Below are positions 1 to 10,284 of a DNA stretch of 64,000 bases, piece by piece. Position 1 is the first letter of the stretch. Each line of letters begins with the position of its first letter. The notes beneath the pieces were generated by a model. It was given only the letters and a program-made list of their open reading frames with translations, did no database searches and was not told the origin of the DNA. The stretch is from Pomphorhynchus laevis. Taxonomy: Eukaryota > Acanthocephala > Palaeacanthocephala > Echinorhynchida > Pomphorhynchidae. A program made the position numbers and the translations under genes. The stretch is taken from the NCBI GenBank assembly GCA_012934845.2, contig WNNJ02003401.1, positions 1-64,000 of the forward strand, in the 5' to 3' direction.

Positions 1-2269
1 GAGGTAGGATCCACATAATTTTGGATTTATCAGGATTCAGAGAAAGGCGAAGGGAAGAAAGATGATTGGAAATTGAGACAAGACAGTCGGAAGCAGAAAC
101 ACTAAGATCGTGAATACGATAAACAGGTGCATGAGCATAGATGAGAATGTCATCAGCATATTGCATAACATGGAAGTTAAATTTATGAGAAATCGAAGAC
201 AAATCACCAAGAAGAAGAGAGAAAAGCATAGGGCCTAATACGGAGCCTTGTGGAACACCGGACGGAATGGACGAAGGATGGGAGAGAGAAGAGTTAGAAT
301 AGACGCGAAATGTACGGTTTGATAGATATGAAGAAAACCATGATACAGTGGGTAAAGAGAAGCCATAATCATGACGAAGGCGATGGAGAAGAATCGAGTG
401 ATCGACGATGTCAAAAGCAGACGATAGATCAAGAGAAACTATGACACTACATAATTTATGATCGCGCGATATGAGTAAGTCGTTATAAACTTTAAGACAT
501 GCAATTTCGGTAGAGTAATTAGAGCGAAAAGCGGCTTGGAAGGGAGGAAATAAGTTAGAGGAATAGAGATATGTATTAACTTGCTTAAGAACGAGACGCT
601 CAAGGAGTTTAGAGAGGGTTGGGAGAAGTGAAATAGGACGGTACGAAGATGGTAGTGAGGAGTCGAGAGATTGCTTTTTGATGAGAGGACGAACAGTGGC
701 GCATTTCCAGATGGAAGGAAATGTACGGCTACGGATGGACGAGTTGAACAATGTGGTTAGGAAGGGTAAGATAAAGGAGCAGATATTTTTAAGCAAGTGA
801 GTGGGAATTGGGTCAGAAGGAGAGGTTTTATTAGGTAATGACAGCAGAACCGAAGAAACTTCATCAGACGAAACGGGAAGAAGGTGGAATAGTTCTGGGA
901 GGGAAGTATTTAAAGAGAAGAGTGGGTACAAGGGGGCTACGGGTAGTAGGGAAAGTAAATTAGATAGCTTAGTTTGTAGATAAGAAGAAAATTCATCAGG
1001 ATTTATATTACAAGGGGTAGATGATCGTGAAAGAATTGAGTTTAAGATTTTCCAATGAGATTTAGAGTTGGAAGATGACTCGAGTTGATTTCGCCAAAAG
1101 AGAGTACGTTTAGTACGTATAAGAATGAGATGTGAACGGCGTTGAGAAAAGTAGGAATCACGAAGATTTGGAGGGAGTGAGTTGGGAGAACGTTTAAGAA
1201 AGCGTTTATACATACGAAAAGAGTGACGGAGTCGACGCTTAGAAAGACTACAGTCAGAATCGAACCAGGGAGCATGGCGCAAGCGCTGGGAACGTCGAAG
1301 TCGACTAGGCAGAAGGTTATTGAGGATCGACGTAAGTTCAGAATCAAACAGAATGCAGAGATCATCGGGAGAGAGATAGTTAAGAGGAAGTGAAAAGAGT
1401 GAAGAATTGAGTAAGGCTGTGCAGAGAATAGGGATATCGAGAAGCTTCCAGGGTCGACTTGGTGTAGATAATGGTAAAGGCGGAGAAGGAGGATGGGGAC
1501 GAGTAAGAGTAAGAGTGACAAGGAAATGATCGGACAAACCAGGATCAGTAATTGACAAGGAGGTATAGTCATTGAAGCAGTTAGGAACAGCAATGATGTC
1601 GAGAGCACCGCCGAGAATATGAGTTGGGCTTGTTGAAAGTAATTTATAGTTAAAATCAGAAAAAAGATTAGTTAAAGTGATAGAGTCAGAGTCAGACGGG
1701 CGATCAAGACGAATGTTAAAGTCACCGAGAACAAAAGAAGGAGTATAAGACAATGAACAGTGAGACATTAGATCTGCAAGGTCGTTAAAGAAGATACGTG
1801 ATGGGGCAACTGAACCTGGACGGTATACAATCACAAGTTCCAGAGGGAAAGGCGTTGATAATCTGCATATGAGTAATTCGAACGAGGTGTAACGGATGTT
1901 AACGTTGATTTTACGTAAAGACATTGGGTGACGAGCAATGGCAACAATACCGCCATGGTTAGACGCAGTAGATGTATGAGATGCAATTTGACGAGCTGAT
2001 TCAACTAGAGAACAACCAGAGCGACATAGACGACGAATAGCAAGATCGTCGGAGTCAGAGTGCCAGGATTCGGTAATGCAGAGAATATCGATAGATAATT
2101 GATCGAAGATATCGAGAAGCATATCAGCTTTATGAAGAATGGAGCGAGTGTTGAATAGACTAAGACGAAAAGTATGCTTAGGAGCGAGATTGACTAGCGA
2201 AGAAGACAAGAGGAGAGATGGGACGCCATCGAATTTTTGGCCTTGTGTGCACAACGTGAAAATTTCCAT
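1..2269 (-). CDS. LINE-A ORF2: APE endonuclease plus reverse transcriptase, open to window edge
   Basis: This frame runs from ATG at 2269 to base 1; I found no stop where I translated it (at least 756 residues). It encodes the LINE enzyme that nicks target DNA and reverse-transcribes the element RNA at the nick. Visible in order: an N-terminal endonuclease with LFNTRSILHK, ITESW near residue 60, GDFN near residue 182 and SDHF near 246; a linker; then RT with LDLSSAFDIVDH, SGVPQGSVLG near 671 and the catalytic QYADD near 704. The start overlaps the end of ORF1 by about 90 bases in another frame, as in many LINEs, which suggests reinitiation or frameshift translation. The thumb, C-terminus and 3' UTR are cut off by the window. 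The catalytic motifs look intact, so the copy may be young. An alternative start cannot be excluded. Confidence 0.85.
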   Translation of the reverse strand, partial: MEIFTLCTQGQKFDGVPSLLLSSSLVNLAPKHTFRLSLFNTRSILHKADMLLDIFDQLSIDILCITESWHSDSDDLAIRRLCRSGCSLVESARQIASHTSTASNHGGIVAIARHPMSLRKINVNIRYTSFELLICRLSTPFPLELVIVYRPGSVAPSRIFFNDLADLMSHCSLSYTPSFVLGDFNIRLDRPSDSDSITLTNLFSDFNYKLLSTSPTHILGGALDIIAVPNCFNDYTSLSITDPGLSDHFLVTLTLTRPHPPSPPLPLSTPSRPWKLLDIPILCTALLNSSLFSLPLNYLSPDDLCILFDSELTSILNNLLPSRLRRSQRLRHAPWFDSDCSLSKRRLRHSFRMYKRFLKRSPNSLPPNLRDSYFSQRRSHLILIRTKRTLFWRNQLESSSNSKSHWKILNSILSRSSTPCNINPDEFSSYLQTKLSNLLSLLPVAPLYPLFSLNTSLPELFHLLPVSSDEVSSVLLSLPNKTSPSDPIPTHLLKNICSFILPFLTTLFNSSIRSRTFPSIWKCATVRPLIKKQSLDSSLPSSYRPISLLPTLSKLLERLVLKQVNTYLYSSNLFPPFQAAFRSNYSTEIACLKVYNDLLISRDHKLCSVIVSLDLSSAFDIVDHSILLHRLRHDYGFSLPTVSWFSSYLSNRTFRVYSNSSLSHPSSIPSGVPQGSVLGPMLFSLLLGDLSSISHKFNFHVMQYADDILIYAHAPVYRIHDLSVSASDCLVSISNHLSSLRLSLNPDKSKIMWILP

Positions 2270-3518
2270 TGATTTGACGTATAGATAAGGATGACTCGCC
2301 GTTTGTTTCACGTCGATGTTTCTCAATGCGAGCTAAATTGAGCTGGGCAATATCAGAAGGGGAGCGGTCAGGAAAGATACGGCAAGTAGATGAAGTGGTA
2401 AGAAGTTTAAAACGTTGGGAGAGTACAGAAGAGGCATGTGAACTATGTCGGAAAACGATTTTTAAGAGTGGAGGACTGAGATGATTGGATTTAGTGGATT
2501 TGTTTAAACGAATAAAGGATACAGGATCGATATTATTGAAGAGGGATGGGTTATTATCAGGAAGAATGGTTGCTAGGATAGACGTGAAAGCAGATACATC
2601 ATCATCGAGGCGAGATTGTGGAGAAGCAGATTCGGAAAGCTTTAAGTTTGATATGATTATACAGCGATCGCGCGAAGGAAAACGATTTCGTGGAAGTGGT
2701 GGACGGACAGAGCTGGTAGGAGTCGAGGCAGATGAGCAGATAGAAGTGGAAATGACAGGGGTGCTTGATAGAGAATTAATATTGGTTGGAGCAAGTGTGA
2801 CATGAGCGGGGTGTTGAATCGATTGATCAGAGATGTGACTGGAGATGATTTTAAATGAAAGATGTAAATTATTTGGAAGTGTTACGTGGGAGGTAGAGTA
2901 AGGAGAATTAAGATAGGTTTGGCCATGTGTGACAGGAGTGGAGTGTTGAATCAGTTGATCGGAAATGTTACTGGAAATGATTTTGATGGAAGGATGTAAA
3001 TTATTGAGAAGTGATACGGGGGAGGTCGAGTTAGAGGTACGTGAAGAGAATAAAGAAGTTTGAGATTTATTTTGATTGGGGGAGGATTAGGAAAGAGGAG
3101 GTACGAGATGAAAAGCTTTACCGTTAGCATTGTTAGAATGAGAAATATTAATGGAAGTTTTGTACGTAGTTGAACAAGGAGTGTGTGAGAGAGTAGGTTC
3201 AATAATGGGATTATAAGATGCGAAGTCAGGTGTTGATGCGGGGGAAACATCTGAAACAGCATTGGTCTGAGTGGTCGTGTGTGATACAGGAGTAGAGGAG
3301 CAGGATAACTGTAGTAGTCGTACTGATGTACAAAAGCCGCAAGTGAAATGTTTACGTTTATACACCGAGTGGTCGGATATTTTAACACGAACAAGTGTCC
3401 ATACATCGCAATCTTTGGAATCGCATCCAACTTTAAAGCTGGTATAACCATCATTGCATTCCGATGTGGAAGATTCTTGATCAGGAACAGGGATCTGAGA
3501 TCGCGCTTTTTTGGGCAT
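2178..3518 (-). pseudogene. LINE-A ORF1 (Ser/Thr/Pro-rich, Cys-rich N-terminus), one internal stop
   Basis: The frame opens at ATG 3518 (MPKKARSQIPV) and, read through a single TAA at 3087-3089, continues to TAA at 2178-2180, about 447 codons. The N-terminus has a zinc-finger-like set of cysteines (GCDSKDCDVW, then FTCGFC) as in the PHD-like ORF1 of CR1/L2 LINEs. The remainder is Ser/Thr/Pro-rich. It contains an internal tandem duplication: a segment around NNLHPSIKIISS is repeated as NNLHLSFKIISS about 120 bases later. The related fragment at 38.7 kb has the same segment once. ORF1 proteins of this class bind element RNA. The internal stop means this copy would make only about 143 residues unless OR1 is read through. 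Confidence 0.6.
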
Positions 3519-3564
3519 GACAATGCCTAAAATATATATTGTATTTACTTTAGATCTCAAACTT

Positions 3565-4724
3565 TTTTAAGGGATTATTACCTTTATCTCAGTCGTCGCT
3601 GAATTGTACGGATCAAAACAATTCAATTTAGACAAAGAATTGTGATTCCATGGAATCGTTTGAGCGAACATACTGTTAGCTCAGTTACACAAACTATTCA
3701 AACGGTGAATTATTTTGAATTTGGATTGATATTTTTTCGTTTTCTTTTATAATGTACAGTGTGCAATTTTGAGCCGTGTTCGTAATGTTGTCGACAAATA
3801 ATAATATTTAAATAAAAATTTATTTATATAAAAACATAAATGACAAAGTCATACATTAGAATAATAATAGTCGTACATCATAATAATAAGAGTAGGATTA
3901 GAAAAATGGGAACATGATGGAATAAAACAAGGATATGTGGAAATTGTAGTTATAGATTATTGTTTACAAACAAGGATAGAAGTTAAATTTTTCATCAAGT
4001 TAGTGTTGTATGAATAAAAAATTACTTTAAAAATACTCTGACTCTTCGAGTGAAGAAATAATTTACCATCCCCTAGTATAGCCAAGGCTCCTTATCTCTG
4101 GTGTAAAGTATATGAATTCATTTCTGGTATTACAAGATATAAAATATTATTTTAAAAATTACAATTAATTTCAATTCTACGTTACAATTAATTCCGTTCC
4201 ACGTTTTAATCTTGCTCAAGTTGATTCATGCATTAACAAGGCACGAGAAGAATGCAATACGAATAGCTTCACCCGGTTGCGTCATCAAGATCAGTTTGCC
4301 AACTTTGAGGTAATTGGCAAAAGGCGCATTGTGTTATCTTTGTGAATATCCATGAATCTGTCTCAACTTCATCTCAGTCTCGTGTTGCTCATGATATGCA
4401 ATTAGTTCGTGGGATAGTTTCTTCAATGTTCGGTAGCTTTAAAAGGATGTAGCAGCTAATTTGAAGGTTTGCCCTTGTTTAGGATAGGTAAACGACGGTC
4501 GATGGACACCCACGTGTATTGAAAGTTGCTCTTTGGTATCTAAAAGATGTAGGATCATTGATTTCTAGAGGTTAAATATTTAAATAATTTCTGACTTATA
4601 GTTATTGTACTTTATAAGGAGGTGAATTTCTAAAAGCTGTTTATTTTGTACTCACCGACTTTTTACTATAGTGGAACTGTACAAAGCATTTTTAATAAAT
4701 ATGGATTTTCTTAATAACTAACAA
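3565..4724. other. Non-coding stretch between LINE A and the gypsy element
   Basis: No gene recognised. The sequence is moderately AT-rich and has no long open frame. A slightly GC-richer part at about 4200-4560 could be decayed coding sequence, but I could not assign it. Confidence 0.4.
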
Positions 4725-4729
4725 CCGAT

Positions 4730-4827
4730 TGTGATAACCAGAGAGAATAAATGGCTTTTATTCACGAATCTACAAATAGTAGGTAAAGTTAAATATAAAT
4801 GATAAAGTAATTAAATGTGATACCACA
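4730..4827 (-). repeat. 3' LTR of the gypsy element (98 bases)
   Basis: Nearly identical to 8574-8671. On the minus strand it begins TGTGGTATCACA and ends GGTTATCACA. Confidence 0.9.
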
Positions 4828-4828
4828 T

Positions 4829-7800
4829 TCATCCCATGTGATAGTTTTGGAAGTATGCAGGACTTCTTCGACTTCTTGTACTTCGTCGGTAGAATTCTCT
4901 AGTTGTCACGGGATGATGGTTTGCCTCAGGAATTGATGTCCTCTTTGAACTCAAGTTCATATCGATATTGTCAGTGGCATCATATTGCTTTCCGTTATTG
5001 TTATCATCTTCATAGTCTGGCTGGTTCCTATCGAAGCTATCTTGACAGTCGTCATCCCCGTCCCTTGACAATCCCGAACTACGAATATCCGAACTGTCTG
5101 GATCCTTGTAAATGGAGGTTTCTGAAGGATAACGAGATAGGTGTCGAGTTGAAATATTTGCTTCTTTCCCAGATGGAAGTTCGATATGAGCCGTGTTTGG
5201 ATTCGCGTTTATCAGTTTAGCTTTGAGCAATTTATCGTCGTATTTGTCGTGTTTGTAGAAGTTTCGCACGAATACAGATCCGGGACGACGGAGCCATTCT
5301 GGTAAATTGAATTTAATTAATGGGCGTCTAGAGAAGTTGAAGATTCGATCATGAGGTGTCGAGCCAGTTGAGGTGCATAATAGTCCTCGAATAGATTGAA
5401 GGCTTTCAGCGAGGACCGTTTCCCAAGCAGCAACCGGACGATTGTAGTCTCTAAGCCGCAAAAGTACAGCGCTCCATAATATACCGTTATAGCGTTCGAT
5501 CTGTCCGTTGCCTAACGGATTGTACGGAGAAGAGTGACTTGCTACCGTGCCAATACTCTCCAGATAATCAGAGAATTCTTTCGACATGAAGGATGACCCG
5601 CGATCGGAATGTACAAATTCAGGTGGACCAAATATTGTCACTATACCACGCAGGCAATTTATCACTGTTTGAGCGGACATATCACGGCATGCAAATCCAA
5701 AGGGATAACGAGAATATTCATCGACGGCTGTAAGCAAATATTTCTTGCCTGATGAACTGGGCAAAGGACCTTTGAAGTCAAGTGAAATTCTTTCGAAAGG
5801 TCGTGTCGCTCTGATGAGGGCAGTTTTTGGAGGCTTGAAGAAGTTTGGTTTCAACAACGAACAGGTAACGCAATGAGATACAACATAACGAACGTCTTCA
5901 GTGCTATATGGAAGTTGATTCGATTGAACGAAGTGATACAAACGATTGACTCCTAGGTGGCAAAGCGTAGCGTGAAGTTCATAAAGAAGCTTGAGATCTT
6001 TCTGTTTGTTAAAGTAACCGCAACTTGAAGCACAAATATCCCTAGACATTGAGTCGGCCGCATAATTCAACTTTCCAGGCCGGTAAAGTATACAATATTT
6101 GAACTCAGATAGATCGAGACGCCATCTTTGCACTTTTTCATTTTTAATTTTACTCTTATGATTCCTGTTAAATATGAATGAAACTGACATTTGATCCGTT
6201 AGAACATTGAAAGTTCGTCCAGACAAATAGTGTCTCCAGTATCGCAATGCTTCAGCGATGGCAAGGGCCTCTTTCTCAATAGCGGAATGTCCAACGACAC
6301 TCTTACTAAGTGTATGCGAATAAAATGCGACGGGTTTGTTATCCTGCGTTAATACAGCACCGATAGCATAAAGGGATGCGTCAGTCTCTACTGTAAATGT
6401 CTTATTGAAATCAATGGGTGTTAGAGTAGCTGAAATAATACAATCACGAATTATCTCAAATGAGCGCTTTGCTGCAGGTGTAATAGGAAATATCGTGGTT
6501 TCAGCTAACGGACGAATCTGCGACGAAAAATTTTGAATCCATTTGGAATAATGTGAGAAAAGGCCGACAATTCTTCGCAGTTGACGTTTATTTTGAGGTA
6601 CCTGCATTTCTCGCAAAGGTGGGACACGATTAGGATCAGGCCGTTTAATACCACTACCAACTTGATATCCAAGAATATTGATCATCGTTTTATTAATCAT
6701 ACATTTCGATTCATTTAGTGTTATTCGGTACCTAGAAGCAACTTCACGAAACTTGGCCAGATTTGTATCATGTTCTTGCTGTGTTTTGCCGCACACAATG
6801 ATATCGTCGAGGTATGAATAGGTGCCGGTTAAGTTTTCTTTCTCTATGATCTCGTTGATTATTCGCTGGAAGGCGGCTACAGCATTCGTGAGTCCAAAAG
6901 GCATACGCTGAAATTGATAGAGTTGACCATCTGCCTCGAATGCGGTCAAGAATTTTTCGTTTGCTCGCAAAGGAACTTGATGGTAAGCACTTTTTAAATT
7001 GAGGGTGCTAAACACGTTATTGGACGATATGGTGTCGATCAGGTCGTCAATTCGGGGCATGGGATAAGCGTCGAGGACCGTGAATCTATTTACGGTCTGC
7101 GAGTAATCTACTACTAGACGACGACGTCCTTCTCTGTTTACAATAAGAACTTGCGCACGCCACGGTGAGCGACTGCGCTCGATGATGCCTTCGGACAACA
7201 TCCGTTTTACTTCCGAAGCAATAAAGCGGCGATCTTCGATATTACGGCGCCGGGACGGAATTGCTGCAGGTTTCCAGTTTTTAAAATCGTCTGAAAATAA
7301 CGACGGTATATCGATTTCCATGCTCGATAGTTGCCCAATGGTTAATGTTTCTTGCTTAGCATTTCCTCGAAGTCGAATGGAAACACTTGAATGCAAGCGC
7401 AGGAATGGATGACCAAGTATGAGATCACGACAAAGATGAGGCATGACGAAGCATTGAATGTCAGTATAGTTTCGGTCACAGTAAGATATCGGTAATACGC
7501 ATCGTTCATTGCATACGGATGTAAATGATGAATTAGCCATGGAAATCCTAACACAACAAGATTCTGTAGGAATACCTAGTTTTCGAATAACTGATGAATC
7601 GACAAAGTTGGAAGAGCTCCCTGTATCGATAAGAGCATCCAGCTGTTGTGTTCCAACGCGAACTTGTACCGTCATGTCGTCAAGTTTAGATGCATCACCA
7701 TTTGCATTTTGACAGGATATGATATTAAGTGATTCACAGTCGGACGCGTATGGTCGAGTACTACGATTGTATTTTCGTCGAGATCGAAGCAACTTAGTTC

Positions 7801-8551
7801 GACAAACTTTTTCGTAGTGTCCACGTTTTAAGCAGAATGAACATTCAGCATCCCGGGCTGGACAACGATTTCGTGTATGCATAACTCCACCACAAAAGTA
7901 GCACCTTTTCTTGTTGATCTTTTGAGCTACGGCAATAGATTCTTCACTTTCAGAAATATCAGTATTTCCTTTTGAACCTTTGGTTTCCCTTAAGGCATTT
8001 ACTGTGAATTCGGATGTGTGTTGATATTCGTTTGATTGAGTTTGAGCTGCTTCAATCGTTCGAGCGACTTGATAAGCTTTCTCTTTGTCGATGTCATTAG
8101 TCTCGAGTATGCGTTGACGAATTTCGTTCGATTGTAAACCCGTAATAAATGAATCGCAAATAAGAATATCGCGCAGCTCCTTAGCTTTCACATCTTTGAA
8201 GGTGCATTGTCGCGCAAGTGTTTCAAGACGATCCACATAGTTAGATATCGATTCATCGAGAGTTTGTCGTGCAGAACACAGTAGGTGTCGTTTGTAAACC
8301 GAATTTGTAGATTTTATGAATGCTTTGTCGAGGATATCCATTGCTGAATCATAATCCAGGCACTCGTCAATCTTGTCGAATAATTGAGCGGAAATTGAGA
8401 TTTTCAGGAGATCAAGTTTGTCATCTTGTGAATCCATTTTGATGCGTTTGATAAATGTTTCGAAGCGATATCGCCAGTGACGCCATTCGCGTTCTGCTTC
8501 AGGACAGTCTGTCGTTAGTTTGAGTGTATCCGGCTTGAACAGAGTATCCAT
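4829..8551 (-). CDS. Single-frame gag-pol polyprotein of the gypsy element
   Basis: One frame of about 1,240 residues starts at ATG 8549-8551 and ends at TGA 4829-4831. Order: a retrotransposon gag domain (about 1-190); two CCHC knuckles (CYFCGGVMHTRNRC, then CSFCLKRGHYEKVC, about 218-251); an aspartic protease with DTGSSS near 310; reverse transcriptase with YLDDII near 590; Ty3-type RNase H with TDASLYAIGAVL; an integrase zinc-binding region with HATLCHLG and CVTC; and the integrase core with LDFKGPLP, HSDRGSSF and NGQIERYNG. Gag and pol are in one frame, so no frameshift is needed between them. It makes the coat protein and the enzymes for reverse transcription and integration. All expected domains are present in order and it looks whole. 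Confidence 0.92.
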   Translation of the reverse strand: MDTLFKPDTLKLTTDCPEAEREWRHWRYRFETFIKRIKMDSQDDKLDLLKISISAQLFDKIDECLDYDSAMDILDKAFIKSTNSVYKRHLLCSARQTLDESISNYVDRLETLARQCTFKDVKAKELRDILICDSFITGLQSNEIRQRILETNDIDKEKAYQVARTIEAAQTQSNEYQHTSEFTVNALRETKGSKGNTDISESEESIAVAQKINKKRCYFCGGVMHTRNRCPARDAECSFCLKRGHYEKVCRTKLLRSRRKYNRSTRPYASDCESLNIISCQNANGDASKLDDMTVQVRVGTQQLDALIDTGSSSNFVDSSVIRKLGIPTESCCVRISMANSSFTSVCNERCVLPISYCDRNYTDIQCFVMPHLCRDLILGHPFLRLHSSVSIRLRGNAKQETLTIGQLSSMEIDIPSLFSDDFKNWKPAAIPSRRRNIEDRRFIASEVKRMLSEGIIERSRSPWRAQVLIVNREGRRRLVVDYSQTVNRFTVLDAYPMPRIDDLIDTISSNNVFSTLNLKSAYHQVPLRANEKFLTAFEADGQLYQFQRMPFGLTNAVAAFQRIINEIIEKENLTGTYSYLDDIIVCGKTQQEHDTNLAKFREVASRYRITLNESKCMINKTMINILGYQVGSGIKRPDPNRVPPLREMQVPQNKRQLRRIVGLFSHYSKWIQNFSSQIRPLAETTIFPITPAAKRSFEIIRDCIISATLTPIDFNKTFTVETDASLYAIGAVLTQDNKPVAFYSHTLSKSVVGHSAIEKEALAIAEALRYWRHYLSGRTFNVLTDQMSVSFIFNRNHKSKIKNEKVQRWRLDLSEFKYCILYRPGKLNYAADSMSRDICASSCGYFNKQKDLKLLYELHATLCHLGVNRLYHFVQSNQLPYSTEDVRYVVSHCVTCSLLKPNFFKPPKTALIRATRPFERISLDFKGPLPSSSGKKYLLTAVDEYSRYPFGFACRDMSAQTVINCLRGIVTIFGPPEFVHSDRGSSFMSKEFSDYLESIGTVASHSSPYNPLGNGQIERYNGILWSAVLLRLRDYNRPVAAWETVLAESLQSIRGLLCTSTGSTPHDRIFNFSRRPLIKFNLPEWLRRPGSVFVRNFYKHDKYDDKLLKAKLINANPNTAHIELPSGKEANISTRHLSRYPSETSIYKDPDSSDIRSSGLSRDGDDDCQDSFDRNQPDYEDDNNNGKQYDATDNIDMNLSSKRTSIPEANHHPVTTREFYRRSTRSRRSPAYFQNYHMG

Positions 8552-8555
8552 CAAG

Positions 8556-8573
8556 ACAATTCGTGAATAAAAT
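8556..8573 (-). other. Candidate primer-binding site, self-complementary to the LTR
   Basis: Directly after the 5' LTR the minus strand reads ATTTTATTCACGAAT. Its complement ATTCGTGAATAAAA is present inside the left (3') LTR as a 14-base exact match; the right LTR matches it with one mismatch. No tRNA 3'-end complement is seen. Tf1/sushi-type Ty3 elements are known to prime from their own RNA 5' end, and this layout is compatible with that. Confidence 0.5.
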
Positions 8574-8671
8574 TGTGATAACCAGAGAGAATAAATGGCT
8601 TTAATTCACGAATCTACAAATAGTAGGTAAAGTTAAATATAAATGATAAAGTAATTAAATGTGATACCACA
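8574..8671 (-). repeat. 5' LTR of the gypsy element (98 bases)
   Basis: Matches 4730-4827 with about one difference. It is bounded outside by the target duplication CCGAT at 8672-8676. Confidence 0.9.
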
Positions 8672-8967
8672 CCGATAAATAACTAAAAAATGGAAACAGC
8701 CATGAAACAAACATGTCAGAAAAGTCAAAGACATAATTTTCCTAGTTTTCCTATATTACGGCCTCAGGTCCAGTGGGAGCTGAGCCATCCAACCAATCCA
8801 ACAAACTGCCTTCCGACTAAACCACCCGGGGTATTTCACCACCCCTCCCCCCGAAGAGTCCAGTCGAGGCGAACAATGCTGGGTAAGCGAGAGACAAGGA
8901 GCTTGAGAAACCTTAGCCTTTGCTCTGGGGGACGTCCTTTAGAAAAGAAGACTAATCCCGAGATAGC

Positions 8968-9677
8968 TCAAGTACTCCAGAGGAGCACTTGGGTTTTCTC
9001 TTTCAATGACAGATGCTGAGCCGGTTTCAGGGCCCACCTAGCTTTCTTCAGGATACGTTTGAGTCTATCCAGATCAGCTTTCGCCGACCAGTTAACCGTA
9101 ACGGTGAACCCCTGGTATTTTACTCGACTTGTGAAGGTAGGGAGAGGCTGATTAGTCAAAATGGAGGAGAGGGTAGAGAGTGCTAATCTCTTAAGTTTTT
9201 GCTTTGTTGTAGGGGCGCCATGAAAGATAACTATCTGCGATTTAGCAGAGTTTGTAATAAGATTAAAATTGGGTAACTGGTCTTTTAATCTTAAAAAACG
9301 GCTGATGTTCGAGACTACATCTTTGCACCTGCGTCCAGAGAACAGGACTATGGTATCATCAGCGTATACCACTAGACGTTGTTCGCGTTTAAAACCACTA
9401 GACGTTGTTCGCGTTTAAATATTTTAAAGAGTTCAATGGAAGCAGTACGGAACAAGATAGGAGAAAGATGGGATCCTTGGGGCACACCCGTAATAGGGTA
9501 GAACTGACGCGCATAAGGGTCGTCATCATAAAAGAATCGCTTGGTGTACAGCAGTATCTCCACCCTGTTAACAATTCTCGCAGGCAACCCGAGGGACCTG
9601 AGAGAAGTGATAACAAAGGGAATGGAAATGCGGTCAAATCAGCAGAAAAATCAAGGAAAACAGCCACAGCAAGTTGA
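8968..9677 (-). pseudogene. LINE-B reverse transcriptase fragment
   Basis: Pieces in more than one frame show LINE RT motifs: RIVNRVEILLYTKRF, TGVPQGSHLSPILF (palm motif with GVPQGS), VYADDTIVLFSGRRC (catalytic YADD) and a thumb part KLKRLALSTLSSIL. A frame change lies near the duplicated stretch at 9370-9420, and the region before the GVPQGS motif runs into different frames. The fragment cannot make a full enzyme. Copy 3 at 39.1 kb preserves the part just upstream (GFVKGRSVHSAV). Confidence 0.75.
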
Positions 9678-10284
9678 TGACTATTATCGGGAGATTGGGA
9701 AGACGGAGCATATACGCAACGGTCTTGACTTTTGTTGAAGTGGGACTGAAAATACGACCTTTATTGATAGTCGAAAGTATCGCGGCACCTTGCGAACAGA
9801 TGTAGAAATTAAATTCGGTTTGATTCTCATTACCAATTCGGGGGAAGCGTTGGATAGCTGCTTGACAGAAAGCCACTTTGATTGGATCAAAGTGGAATCT
9901 CATTCGAAGCAGTGTATCCTCTTCTATCCTACAGCAAACCAAGTCATGATTTGACAGATGTTGTCGCGACTGCTCCGTACAGTGATATTTCAACAACCAC
10001 CTCTCATGGAGCAGTAATAATTCGAGGAGTGAATTCGTTGATGTGCAATGAAAGATATGGGACGGTGGTTGTTGAATAAGATAACCGTTCCTAGCTCTGC
10101 GGAGTGCTGCATCAATCCAACGACCAGTTCTGTCGTGGAAATCCACAAGTACCATGTCGTAACCGCTATCTATAATCCTATTCAGGAGGTCACGGTTCTT
10201 GTGAATCTCACCTGGACGGATGTGGACATTGGCTAGACTTAGGCGATTACCGTTCTTACAGAGTGATATAACTAAACAAGACAT
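9634..10284 (-). pseudogene. LINE-B APE endonuclease domain
   Basis: An open frame of about 216 codons carries endonuclease motifs NVHIRPGEIHKNRDLL, DFHDRTGRWIDAAL, QPPSHIFHC and LSNHDLV, matching the second half of an apurinic-type LINE endonuclease. Residue D-x-H-D-R-T replaces the more common GDFN-type motif, as in several R1/I-like LINEs. The upstream active-site portion would lie at 10285-10600, where frames are broken. The same region in copy 2 is at about 29650-29780. Confidence 0.65.

Larger units (their letters stand above)
1..3560 (-). mobile_element. LINE family A, copy 1 (APE-type non-LTR element, 3' end outside window)
   Basis: Two overlapping reading frames on the minus strand, ORF1 (3518-2178) and ORF2 (2269 to the window edge), make up the 5' part of a CR1/L2/Jockey-like LINE. 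ORF2 carries an apurinic-type endonuclease followed by reverse transcriptase. The 5' end is set near 3560 only because coding-like composition stops there; the 3' UTR lies outside the window. Two RT-side copies (36.95-38.0 and 40.8-42.7 kb) and an ORF1 fragment (38.7 kb) show that the family is repeated locally. Copy 1 is much better preserved than those, so it is the youngest here. Confidence 0.85.
4730..8671 (-). mobile_element. Ty3/gypsy-type LTR retrotransposon, looks whole
   Basis: A 3.94-kb element on the minus strand has 98-base LTRs at both ends (TG...CA on the + strand), one gag-pol frame filling nearly all the interior, and a 5-base direct duplication CCGAT outside each LTR (4725-4729 and 8672-8676). 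The LTRs differ at about one position in my reading, so the insertion is recent. The LTRs are unusually short for the family. The 3' LTR begins one base after the gag-pol stop. No tRNA-type TGG primer site follows the 5' LTR; instead there is a stretch complementary to the LTR interior (see the primer-site entry). Confidence 0.9.

Noticed and set aside
1042-1608. 188-codon minus-strand frame rich in Leu as a membrane protein
   Set aside because: It lies in another frame of LINE-A ORF2, which carries the endonuclease and RT motifs.
2951-3523. 190-codon minus-strand frame as a gene
   Set aside because: Overlaps LINE-A ORF1; the ORF1 frame has the zinc-finger-like start and the segment conserved at 38.9 kb, this one does not.
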